This document shows positions 1 through 64,000 of a DNA stretch of 64,000 nt, in pieces. Source of the stretch: Holacanthus passer (Eukaryota > Chordata > Actinopteri > Pomacanthidae); contig JAFREQ010000030.1 in NCBI GenBank assembly GCA_025331565.1, forward strand, positions 8,554,501-8,618,500, written 5' to 3'. The notes beneath the pieces were generated by a model, which was not told where the DNA came from, made no database searches, and worked only from the letters and a program-made list of their open reading frames with translations. The translations under genes and the position numbers were made by a program. Each line of letters begins with the position of its first letter. Position 1 is the first letter of the stretch.

Positions 1-693
1 CTTTTAAAGTACCATTCAGAGACAATGAGGGCTAAGCTGTCAATTCTTTTTCTCTATCAGTGACAGTATGGGGAAAAGTTAAACTGACTTCCACATTGAC
101 CTTCAGCCCGTTTGACTTCAACTAGACACAATTGTATGGGCATGTTTGTGTATCCTGGGAGAGGAGGTGGACATGGTGGAGGACTACAAGTACCTTGGCA
201 TCCACATTGACAACAGGCTGGACTGGAAGTCCAACACTGAAGCTGTATATAGGAAGGGGATGAGCAGACTCATTTTCCTGAGGAAGCTGAGATCCTTCAA
301 TGTGTGCAGCAGAATGTTGGAAATATTCTACCACTCAGTCGTGGCCAGTGCCTTGTACTTTGCCGTAGTCTTCTGGGGAAGCAGCATCGAAGCAGGAAAT
401 ACAGACAGACAAACTGATCAAAAAGGCTGTATCAATTATCGGGCTGCAAACGGGACACTTTTGAGGCTGTGTTGGAGAGGAGGACACTGGACAAACTGTT
501 AGCCATTCTGGATAACCTTGACCACCCTGTCCACCAGCTGCTGGACAGACAGTGGCTCTTGTTCTCCAACAGGCTGATTCAGTTCTTCTGTCACAAGGAC
601 AGATACAGGAAATCTTTCCTGCCAAAAGCCATAAGATTTCTTAACTCTGCAGCTCAGTCTGACAGAGGAAACTCAGGACTCTCAATGTTGTAG
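1..693 (+). pseudogene. Broken LINE reverse-transcriptase 3' fragment
   Basis: Two overlapping frames (146-502 and 469-693) together read as the C-terminal end of a LINE polyprotein: DYKYLGIHIDNRLDWKSNTE, LRKLRSFNVCSRMLEIFYHS, then a frameshift and DRYRKSFLPKAIRFLNSA. This parallels the LINE at 42.1-44.3 kb (YKYLGVHLNNRLDW, YRRSFLPAAVRLYN), so it is the same or a sister family. It lies downstream of gria2 on the opposite strand, is interrupted, and is inactive. Confidence 0.8.
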
Positions 694-847
694 TTTACAT
701 GTAGTTTCTGATCTGTTTGCACTGCATTTGGTTTCTTTTGCAAATACATTTTGCACAAATTTTGCACAGCCTACTACCTTACTTATAGAGCCAGTGAATA
801 TTCTTAGTTCTTTACCGTAGGACTTAATTAATTGTCCACTGCACTAT

Positions 848-1085
848 ATGGTGATACATCCATCTCCACGCCCTCTGTCAAAAATCTGTGACACCCTCTC
901 CACATTTAAGATTAGCCTTAAAACCTTCCTCTTTGATAAAGCTAGGTTAGGTCTGGTTCAGGTGAGACCATCTCTCAGTTATGCTGCTGTTGATCTAGAC
1001 TGCAAGGGGATTTCCAATGATGCACTGAGCTTCTCTCTCGACGAAGTCAACGAAAACTCAAAAAGGTTTTAGTCTTGTTTTAGTC
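848..1085 (+). pseudogene. Possible LINE 3'-end coding fragment
   Basis: An open stretch contains DTLSTFKISLKTFLFDKARL, resembling the final residues of fish LINE polyproteins (DTLSTFKxxLKTxLF). It is followed by untranslated-looking sequence and a poly-A tract at 1097-1118. Assignment rests on this short motif only. Confidence 0.4.
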
Positions 1086-1096
1086 AGTTTTAGTGA

Positions 1097-1118
1097 AAAA
1101 AAAAAAAAAAAAAAAAAA
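1097..1118 (+). repeat. Poly-A tract
   Basis: A run of 22 A residues. It may be the tail of the preceding retroelement fragment. Confidence 0.7.
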
Positions 1119-2414
1119 GTAGTAGTCTTTTAACAAATTAATTTATGCCAATAAGTATTGGAAATTGGAATGAAGATTGACAGGTTGTAAGGTTGTATCA
1201 AGTGTTGCAATTCATAAAACAACAGTTAACCTTAAGGCTTTTGCATAATAACCAGATTCCTTACCAGATTGATAGCTCTAGCCGAGACTTTCCCATTGAT
1301 GGAGATGCAATGCTGCCGTGCTGTGTGTGTGACTAGTGACCGGTGTGTTGTGCAGAATGTGCGCTGCATGGCAGGTGGTGGGTGGGACCAAACAAAGATA
1401 GGATGCAGCAACATTGCTGATACTTTTTAACTTTTGACTGACAGATTACACGCACAATAGGCAGAAATGTCATGCATTTTAAATGTCTGACAGACCACCC
1501 ACACAACTCACACATGACTCGTCATGTTTTAGTCATAAAGGGCCATGTTTAGCTTGTCACTGTCTCATTATCATCATGAAAAAAAGGGGCATCAACAAAA
1601 TAATTTCGTCATCGTCATCGTTGACGAAAACAACACTGCATGGCAGTCAGGGACAGGAGCGGCATGAAGCATAAGAGGAACAAGATGGAGGTCAGGTATC
1701 ACCAGCATGTAGAGCCAGAATATTTAGAACAGTGGAAAGAGAAACCAAGATTATTTTGGTGGGTTTTATTTTGTCTTTGTCGAGTTGAGTGAAGTGTGTT
1801 TTACAATGAATTAACAAGCCAGTCAAGCTCGTCTTAATTTTGTAAAAGAGATGAACTTGAATTCAGATGGTGTATTTTTCTGTTAAATAAGGAAAACAGT
1901 TGTAAGAATAGTTCCTTTCTTTATATTTTGTAACTGAAAAAGCTAAGAGAGCTTGTGAAACATACATAGAAATTGGTATTACGAGGCAGGAAGGGCCAGG
2001 GCTGGCTTTTTAGCAATACTAACTTCAGGAGACATCTCTGCAACACAATACATAGATGTTTTTGACATAAGATCAAGACTGTTATTTCTTCTCATTCATA
2101 ACTTGTTATTTTTCAAATGTTTTAAATGAAAATTCGTACATACATATTACATAATTCACATTTAGGCCTCAGTTTCTGAGGGTACAACATTTAAATGACC
2201 ATGTGACTGGTTCTAGACAAAAACTCATCTCTTAACAGTAGCTGCATGAATGACAAAGCAAAAGCCCCATGGAGAAAAGTGAGATGAACTTACTGAAAAG
2301 CTACCAACCATCAAATGATCCTATTAACAAGTATTCTGTGTATTCTGATATGTCTTATATCTCTGTGGCATAGAGTTTCATTGTTGTTATTTTACTTCAT
2401 TAGTGTGTATGTCT
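1119..2414. other. Flank downstream of gria2, nothing recognised
   Basis: A+T-rich sequence with only short chance open frames. No exon, RNA gene or clear repeat boundary is visible. Confidence 0.6.
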
Positions 2415-2640
2415 TTATGAAAAGATGAAAGACCCAGCTCTTCACTGAACACCTTTGCACTTGACAAACTGCAAAAAGCAAAAAATAAAAATAAAATACA
2501 GTATATATATATCCAGGTTGTTTTCTCCTGACTAGATCCTTCCTTTTGTTGTATCTGCTCTCAGATGTACGTCGCTTTGGATAAAAGCATCTGCTAAATT
2601 GTTGTATTGTAGAATTGTAGAATACTAAATACTACTAATA
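2415..2640 (+). mobile_element. L2-like LINE 3' end
   Basis: This begins with the coding end (CAGCTCTTCACTGAACACCT, then TTTGCACTTGACA) and continues through a 3' UTR to the tail GGATAAAAGCATCTGC...GTAGAATTGTAG. The same landmarks occur in the same order, on the opposite strand, at 50655-50880. It is a 5'-truncated, dead insertion. Confidence 0.75.
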
Positions 2641-5600
2641 ATAATATAATAATAAGAGCAGTAAGTAGATTATTCCACTTCTGAAAATAGTCAACAAATG
2701 CATTTCCTCTTTTTTGAATATCATTTGCTAAAACTACAGTGGCCAGCTGTTTCAAGAAATAATTGAGCCTTTTAAAAAATAAAACTATAAATTTATGCAC
2801 TGCCTTTGAAGGTTTCTTCAGTAGGAACTAATGGGCTGAGAGCCACAAACAAGTTAGGGAAGTCAGAAATTAATGAAAGAACACATTGTTGGATTAGTCC
2901 CTTTTTGTGGGATTTGTTGACAATAAGACAAATATATAACACATTTATCCTTTAAAGTAGGGTAATTGTTATGTAGAGTTTTCTTTCTATTGCACACGCA
3001 CAGAGATGCACATGCATGAGCATGTGGGTAGCACAATACACATTCGTGTCAATAATTTCACGCTATTCCACTGATCTACAGGTGACTGGAATGGGCCAAA
3101 AAAAACACAGAAATGCACCAGCAAAGCAGGGAAGAAAACTGCCAAAAAGTTAGTAAAGCAGGTTTCAAAATAACATTGTAGATGTTTCATGAGGAAGGAA
3201 ATGCAGTCTACACATTTGTTAGACCTCAAGGACACACACAATTTGTTTGGTGATTAACAATGAAAATTAACACAAACTTCACTCAGGAGAGCTTTAATTG
3301 GGGAGATGAACTCAGATGACTCAGGTGAGTCAGATGCACCACAGGCCCTTCCACTAATTAAACAACACAAGTCCAATAGGATTCTGGTGATGTAAGTTTT
3401 AAGTAAAAATTACAGGAGAGAATAATGGACGAAAGGTCATTGCATCTTTGCGTTTGCGTCTTTGAATTCCCACAGTTGAAATCTCTGATCCTACCAGGTA
3501 TAAAAAAGCATTGCAGAAAATATCAGAGAAGATGGGGATGGGTTTAGATAATTTAAAATGTATTTATCAACATTCCAATGTAGGATGTAGTGCATCTCGG
3601 TTAGATGCTTTAAAGGATTATGTGCTGCTTTTCTGTGCTCTCTTTCACAAATTATTTGCATTTGCATTTGTTGTGAAACTGGTTTAAGGTTTCATTAAGT
3701 TTACGCACAAAAACTTCTTTGCGGGTAAGGGAACAACTGCAGTCATTATAACCAAGCATCTGGGAAAGTTAGAAGGATATGTAAAATGTACAGTGGTCCT
3801 GTGTGTAAAAGTTACAGGCCTATGAGGAACAACCAGCTCAAACTTTATTCCTTTCAGACAAGCCATAATTCATAACCCTAGGGGTCACTGTCATGAAATC
3901 ATAAACAAAGGTTGTTTTTGCATTTGAACAAATTACAAATGCAATCATTTTTCATCTGCGGACAGTCGATGTTGGAGTGTTTAATGTCTGAACTAACATT
4001 TTGAGGGCAGACATGTTCAATATATACTAGAAACTGTCAGATCACAGAGAAACAATCAATATACTATGCATTAATATAATGTTATAATGGTAATATAATG
4101 TGTTATAAAAAACCACACTTTGTGGTAGATTTTAGGACAACCCATTTATCTAATATTTACTTTTCTCTGTTGAAAACAACTTACAAGATTTTGGTCAAAA
4201 TTGATGAGTTTAATAGAAAATTAAGTTATACCAGAGGTAAAGTCAGAAATGAAGAGTGATCATTTTCACATTTCTCTCAGTGGTTGACATGTTTGGGAGC
4301 CATTCCACAGTAACTTATCATTTGATTATAACACCATGAAAATCTCATGATAATTACCACATGTGGTCATTGCACAATGATATGAGTCTATGAGGAGAAA
4401 TGGAAGCAGATACCTTGACATTTTCAGCTTCATTTTACCTGGTGTTTATCATGTTGGGCCTTTATCATGTTGTGCGAGAAGCTTTTTAGCTAACCAGCTA
4501 GCTTCTAACTAGCAGCACAAATAACAGCCTTCCTGGTGAAAGAAAATAGCAGACTTGAGTTCTTAAAAGCATACACTATACATAACAAGAACCACATTAA
4601 TACGGCAATTAATACTGTTAATATTATTCTTATTACTATTATTATTAATCACTAAAATACAGCCAGGCAAAAAGCTTCAGGCTGACGAGTTCATTTAAAA
4701 AAAAAAAAAAAAAAAAGTGACATGCAAACGTTCTCTGTCTTCTCTTCATCCTTCTCGTTTACATCCTTCTAGTCTTCATTGCCATCATCAGTGCAGTATA
4801 TTTATTAAAAGTAAGGTGTTCTTCACAGTTTTTTTCCACCTCACAGCAGTGAGAGCTCTTGTTGGCTCAGGTTCTGATTGGTCTCAGTCTGTTTGGCACA
4901 TCATCCAGTTGGCTTCAGAACTCATATGACAATAGTATGTGCACGTGCGCGTGCAAATGTTATGGTAGAAGTGTGTTTCACATGTCATAATGTATGTCAG
5001 TGTCTACTGTTGTACTGTATAAGTGATTGATGTGTATTTGTGTCTGCAATGTTGTATTGGTGTGCTGACCTATAACAGGGATGGGCAGTATTTTTTATAT
5101 GTATTTAAAGTACTATATTTTTATGAACATGTATTTTAAGGGGTCCTCCACAGCACGTGAGTTGTATAATGTCTTCTGTGGCTCTGGATGTTCATCAAGT
5201 CTGAGAAAATAATAATAAATGTCATAGTGATGTCATGTTATCTCACCTGGTGGGTGACCACCAGTTTATTTCAGAAATATATGCATCTGATCATTTCATT
5301 TAATCTTGAAAGATAGAAATGGTTTGTACGGGGACTATTGGGATAGAAATTTGGCCTTGATCTCTGACTAAGAAATTGAGATTGTGTTTTCAGCCATTCA
5401 TTCATTCATATTTTTTTTCATAATGTCTGACCATTTAATTTCAGAACTGTGTGAAACCTGTTTATTAAACAAAAGTTTTTCATGTAATTTTCTACTGTAT
5501 CTGTAAATGGCTATAAGTTTATTGTTCATATTTAAATAAAATATTATTCAATCAATTTATAGTAATATAACCCCCCAAACCTCTGTGACAACACATTCTC

Positions 5601-7912
5601 ACACCATCCCTTGTCTCTGTTACAAAAGAGATTTTTATCTCCATGAGATATTAAATTAACATGCTCCTTTTTTCAAACGTATTGTGAATACAAATCACAC
5701 TGACATCTGCCACAGACATAAAGGCTAACAGTCATAGCCTATAGATGTGAGAGGAGGGTGGGAGTGAGTTTAAGTGAGGGGGCACGGATAGCTACGTTTG
5801 CCAAAAAAGATTCAGTGGTCATGTGAGCTCCTAATTCACATTCATATTAAATATTATTTATGCCAAACAGTCACACTCTAAACACGCCCCTAGCTCTAAT
5901 TCTGGGTGACAGACATGACTTCACTCACATCTGCATTCAACATATGGGTGGCTGAAAAAGGCGATAAAACTGGAGCATGTAGTGCAATAAAATAAACATG
6001 GTATCTGGTCATCAATAATGACACACTATATTTGTAGATTGCGTGGAAGTATACATACAAGCAGATTATAGACACACTCTGTGCATTGTTTTCCATAGGG
6101 CATTGTGTATCTACTAGGAACACTATACACACAGACAAAGATGACTGGCAGAGCAAGAGAGAAAAGGACAAAATGTCTAACAAATTATATTTGAAAATGA
6201 CCAAACCCCCACCTGGCCTGATGCTGTACACAACAAAAACGGTCTGAAACCAACCTGAAAACTGGTAAACTAGTGTGGCCTGTTGTGTTGAGGTAGGGTA
6301 GTTCAGCTCAACTTCAGACAAATGAAATATTATCTAACATTTCACCCTTAATTTAATTTCAAGCTCTGCTTCATCACATTCCTGTCAAACTTGATCTTGG
6401 CCTATCGCAACTTGTACTACGCCTTGTTTCTGTTAACACCAGCTACTTCTTTCCATCTAAAATGAAACCTTCCTTATTAACCACTTGGAGTCAGTTGTGT
6501 GGTTACCAGAATTGAATCCCCAGTTTCTCACTCACAAACACTACCTTGTGTTCACTGATTAGGACTAAATCTACGTCCAGTGTTTTCTTCTGTGGTTGAC
6601 CCTACTCTATGCAAGATCTTCCTTAATGAATGAAATAGCTGTAACTTATGTTAACTTTACTGACCTGGCATAATCTATAATGGCTATAAAACACTTTTGC
6701 TATATGCTATCTGACTATTATATGGTATAACTTCACACAGTAAAACCAATGGTTTTGAATGTTAAACCTGCAGTGCGAAACTTTCCCCTCTTCAGGGCAT
6801 GAGAATAACTGTACTTATGACACCATGGGCTTGCCATACTCCTAGTGTAGCACTACAGTTGCTCCCCCTTCAGCTCTGGCAAACAAGTCATTGCTGATTG
6901 ACATACAGCGCATCTCTTCTGGTGTGCCAGCACGAGAATGTCTCCAATCCTGGTGAAAACTGGTGTAGTCAATGTGTTACTTTCAGCCAAGTCATTCATT
7001 TTTGATGCCACTACTAGGTGTCAGAAATGTAAACCAAAGGCAGATGTGTTCAAATCCACAAAGGGGGGGTTAAAATAAGGTGTGGTTATTTTGTATCAGC
7101 ATACAATTTTGCTTGTTTTTGCCCATCCCTGTGTATAGTGTATGTGTTCTAATCCTGGTGAGTTTATCTTGGTTTAAGTTATAGAATTGTTTTCGTGTGT
7201 GTGTGTGTGTGTGTATGCGTGTGTGTGTGTGTGTGTCTCAGTCCATGCATCTCCTGGTAAAAGTCTCTCTCTAATTAGAGATTTTCTGACAGAAGAAAGC
7301 AAAACAATTACGAAACATAACATCCTTATCTTTATCTGCTATCACATAATTACTATTATTTTATTATTTCATGGATGTAATTTTTTACGGACGTTTGTTT
7401 TTGTTCATAGCACTTTCACTCATTTTAACCAAGATCCTGCTTCTATATTCACAATTCATGATCACACCCTTGATTATTGTTATTGCGTCAGTATCACTGT
7501 TGTCCTTATTTTCTAAACAAGAGGAGTCTCCATGGCAAAAATCTACGAAACAATGTGTTGTTTAGAAAACTGTCCACTGTGCTTGATTGTTTTTCATGAA
7601 TTTGTAAATGACCAGCCTATCTTTCTCACTGATGGTCAAGTGATTCATTGTTTGTAGGTGGGCAGGTCTTTGCTGAAGCCTGACAGCCAAGTGGTGGGAG
7701 GACAAGATCTGTCCAGTCTTTATAGGCTAGATGTTAAAGAATGAGATCAGGAGTCCTCAGAGAGATATGATTGACTAAACTCTAGATTTAAAATTGGGGA
7801 GGATCACCCATGGTGAGTGGCCACCGAAGGAGATGACAAGCATTTCCATTCACTTTCAAAGGGGGAGGGAGGATGTGTGTCCATTGGCTGTAAGGCACTG
7901 GCTCAGGCGTGG
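2641..7912. other. Downstream flank and probable 3' UTR of the long-tail transcript
   Basis: There is no recognisable coding exon. The 3' UTR of the long-tail mRNA should begin at 7912 and run leftwards on the minus strand, but its end cannot be fixed without transcript data. Visible structures are a poly-A run at 4697-4716 and a GT microsatellite at 7195-7236. Confidence 0.5.
7195..7236. repeat. GT dinucleotide microsatellite
   Basis: About 20 GT units with one ATGC interruption. Confidence 0.9.
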
Positions 7913-61797
<53,885 letters not shown>

Positions 61798-62585
61798 CTA
61801 AGAGAAAGAGAGAGAGAAACATTTTAATAAAACACTAAACAGACAGACAGAGATGAAAAACTCACAGGAGGAAGACAGGATTTAGATAAAAGGCTAAGAA
61901 TATTAAAACATTTTCATTCTAAAACAAAAATGATCTCCCTCCAGGGGACCACCTTACTAATGCCTGAAAACTCATATCACCCTGGCACTTACATACACTG
62001 GGCATTCACATGCCAGTGTAAACAGTAAGTAGAGGGCTGCTTCTTTCGTTGCAGAAAATACTACAGAGGAAGAAGAGCAATGGCGATAAGTAAGATCAGA
62101 GATTGCTTTACTTGGACCGATGACAAGGTGTAAGTGTTACACACATATTATATATGAGTATAAGGCAGTCGTGGTGACAGAAATATGTTGGACTCATAGC
62201 AAAAAAATATGGCAACATGTTAGAGTGGTATCGGTAACTGAAGCATTGTCCATCACAAGAGGAAGCCATGGTAATCAGATAGGAGTAGCCATACGAGAAG
62301 GATTTGCTTTAAAACTGGACACTTGTTTTCATATTTCTAAATAGTTATTTTTGCTTTCTATTACATGCTACAGGTAGAGTACCAGGGCTGGTACCAAGGC
62401 AACAGATAATATTTTTTTCCTGAAAGTAGGACAAAAATCATGAGGCAGGGAAATGTGACTGCTCCTAATAGTGTCTTCCTGGATAATACCACTATTATTA
62501 TAACACTGTAATATAACACACTGTAATAACACACTATAAGACAATGTGTTTTTATCTTTCTTTTCCATTATTGTATTTTCATCAT

Positions 62586-62632
62586 TAAGATAAGATATTC
62601 CTTTATTAGTCCCACAACAGGGAAATTTGCAT
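62586..62632 (-). mobile_element. LINE 3'-tail copy (short)
   Basis: The plus strand reads TTAAGATAAGATATTCCTTT then ATTAGTCCCACAACAGGGAA, the reverse of the GTGGGA...AATAAAG...TATCTTATC tail. Confidence 0.7.
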
Positions 62633-63228
62633 CATTACACATACAAATATTGTACTAAACGCTCTTCAATTAACTAGAGAATGCATTGTCAAAAAGCTGA
62701 AAACAGGACTGTTTTTTGAATCATGAATAGCTAGATTTTTTTAGAGATATATGGTTCTCACATGACAGGCTGTTGTTTTTCTTCTGGAAAAGGGTCATGT
62801 GATATGGTTGTGATGAATTAGGGAAGGACACATTGTGATTGATAAGACCCAGTCAGAAAGTGAACAGGGGTACTGTGCCACTGTTTCCAAATTCTCAGTT
62901 TCTGCCTGTTCAGACTAAAACGCAAACAAGGAGATTTCAAACTAAGAGTTTTCAAGACTGTTTCCAGGAGTCTCAATTTTAGGGGTTCTAAAACATGGGA
63001 GTAGTGTGGATGCTAGGCGTAATTGTAACAAAAACATTAGTGCGGACGTATTCTAAGCACTGACAAAGGAAGGATGTCCCTGTGCTCAACACCTGTGATA
63101 ATACCTACCTTCTGAACCTTTAGCGCTCTAGAATAACATTTTGGTTTTTATGCAGCCAATAATTATGGAAATTATACAGCTGATGATCATCAGCATTAGT
63201 TCAGCTGTCTATCAATATGATTATTATT

Positions 63229-63278
63229 ATAAGATAAGATAAACCTTTATTCGTCCCACAGTGGGGAAATTTGCAATT
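63229..63278 (-). mobile_element. LINE 3'-tail copy (short)
   Basis: The plus strand reads AAGATAAGATAAACCTTTAT and CGTCCCACAGTGGGGAAATT, a close match to the reverse complement of the 44.25 kb LINE tail. Confidence 0.8.
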
Positions 63279-63449
63279 ATATTATTATATATTATTATTA
63301 TATATTATATATTATTTATAGAGACCCAATAATTCCCATCATGAGCAAGCACTCAGCGACAGCAGCGAGAAAAAACTTCCTTTTAACAGGCAGAAAACAT
63401 GGAAAAGAATGAGGCTCTAGGTGGGCAGCCATCTGCCTTGACCAGTGGG

Positions 63450-63470
63450 GCTGAGAGAGAGAAAGAGAGT

Positions 63471-63508
<38 letters not shown>

Positions 63509-63690
63509 CACCAGGGAGCAGAAGGAGAGAAAACATGCAGTAGTACAATCCACAAATCTAATAATAATAATATAATAATAATATAACAATATAATGTGTT
63601 GAGCAAAAAATGTGTTTGGCCTACTAACACAGACAGGGAGTGAAAGAGAGAGATGGAACGGGGTGGGAAGGAGAGGAGAGAGAGAGAGAA
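63450..63690. repeat. Simple-repeat cluster (GA, ACAG, ATA)
   Basis: GA tract 63450-63489, ACAG units 63490-63509, ATA-rich tract 63560-63592 and a second GA tract at 63673-63688. Confidence 0.85.
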
Positions 63691-64000
63691 CTTTTAAGTG
63701 GACACAAGGAGAATACAGACCCCTACATGACTTGGTAGACAGAAGCTTAGATTGCTCTCTTGTAACAACATAATAGACAGTTTGTGAAATAGTCACATTT
63801 TACAATTTAAATCTAGGATTCATGGGCACGAATATTCTATTTGAAGGTTGTGCTAAGTGCTTACTTGTGCTTACACCTCTCAATTTTGCCACACTCTCCC
63901 AACCCCTCACCCAACCCATCCAGTTCTGTGGTTGTGTGACTCATTGCATGCTGACAGAATCACCCTATGGGCAGCTGAAAGAAAATGGTACAAATCAAAG

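Larger units (their letters stand above)
61798..64000. other. Intron 2 (incomplete), repeats only
   Basis: No exon 2 sequence found before the window edge. The intron holds two LINE-tail copies and a cluster of simple repeats. Confidence 0.7.

Noticed and set aside
5896..6321. 141-codon minus-strand open frame
   Set aside because: No domain, hydrophobic A+T-driven composition, and located in the presumed 3' UTR or flank; best explained as chance.
61798..64000. Possible gria2 exon 2 or promoter in the right-hand end
   Set aside because: No sequence encoding the expected amino-terminal start or a segment preceding CSQFSRG was found; only repeats and intron.

Overview
This is a stretch of vertebrate, almost certainly teleost fish, nuclear genome. 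It is A+T-rich, intron-dominated and littered with fish-type repeats: Tc1-like transposons, L2-like LINEs whose tails end in TTATCTTATC, a tRNA-derived SINE with an ATGG tail, and microsatellites. No prokaryotic features, rRNA, tRNA gene or CRISPR array were seen.

The window is dominated by one minus-strand gene: the AMPA-type glutamate receptor subunit GluA2 (gria2). Nineteen coding exons were delimited from conserved protein sequence and GT/AG splice sites, from exon 3 (61797, entering at about residue 77 of the human precursor) to two alternative C-terminal exons (short tail ending at 16038, long tail ending at 7913). Phases agree at every junction, giving 824 codons plus stop for the short-tail form and 812 plus stop for the long-tail form. 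Exons 1-2 (signal peptide and start of the amino-terminal domain) and the promoter lie beyond the right edge.

Layout, in transcript order (right to left): 61.8-50.1 kb, amino-terminal domain exons 3-9; 49.6-47.7 kb, ligand-binding S1 and M1; 44.6-44.5 kb, M2 pore loop with the Q/R site; 39.0-36.9 kb, M3 and S2 with the R/G editing site; 23.0-21.8 kb, the mutually exclusive flop and flip exons; 20.4 kb, M4; 16.2 kb, short PDZ-ligand tail; 8.0 kb, long tail. The 7.9 kb at the left is 3' UTR and/or downstream flank plus LINE debris.

The most notable points are in the gene. The Q/R site is an arginine codon in the DNA (CGG), so the channel does not depend on RNA editing there. The R/G editing hairpin is present as two 30-nt arms with the diagnostic A-C mismatch, but the arms are 382 nt apart instead of forming a tight hairpin. 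Both flip and flop exons encode Asn at the position (754) that normally distinguishes them. Three exons that are single in mammals (197, 207 and 371 bp) are each split in two with exactly conserved total length. The short tail is longer than the mammalian one and carries an internal duplication. The genomically encoded Arg suggests the teleost gria2b copy, but the a/b assignment is not proven from this window.
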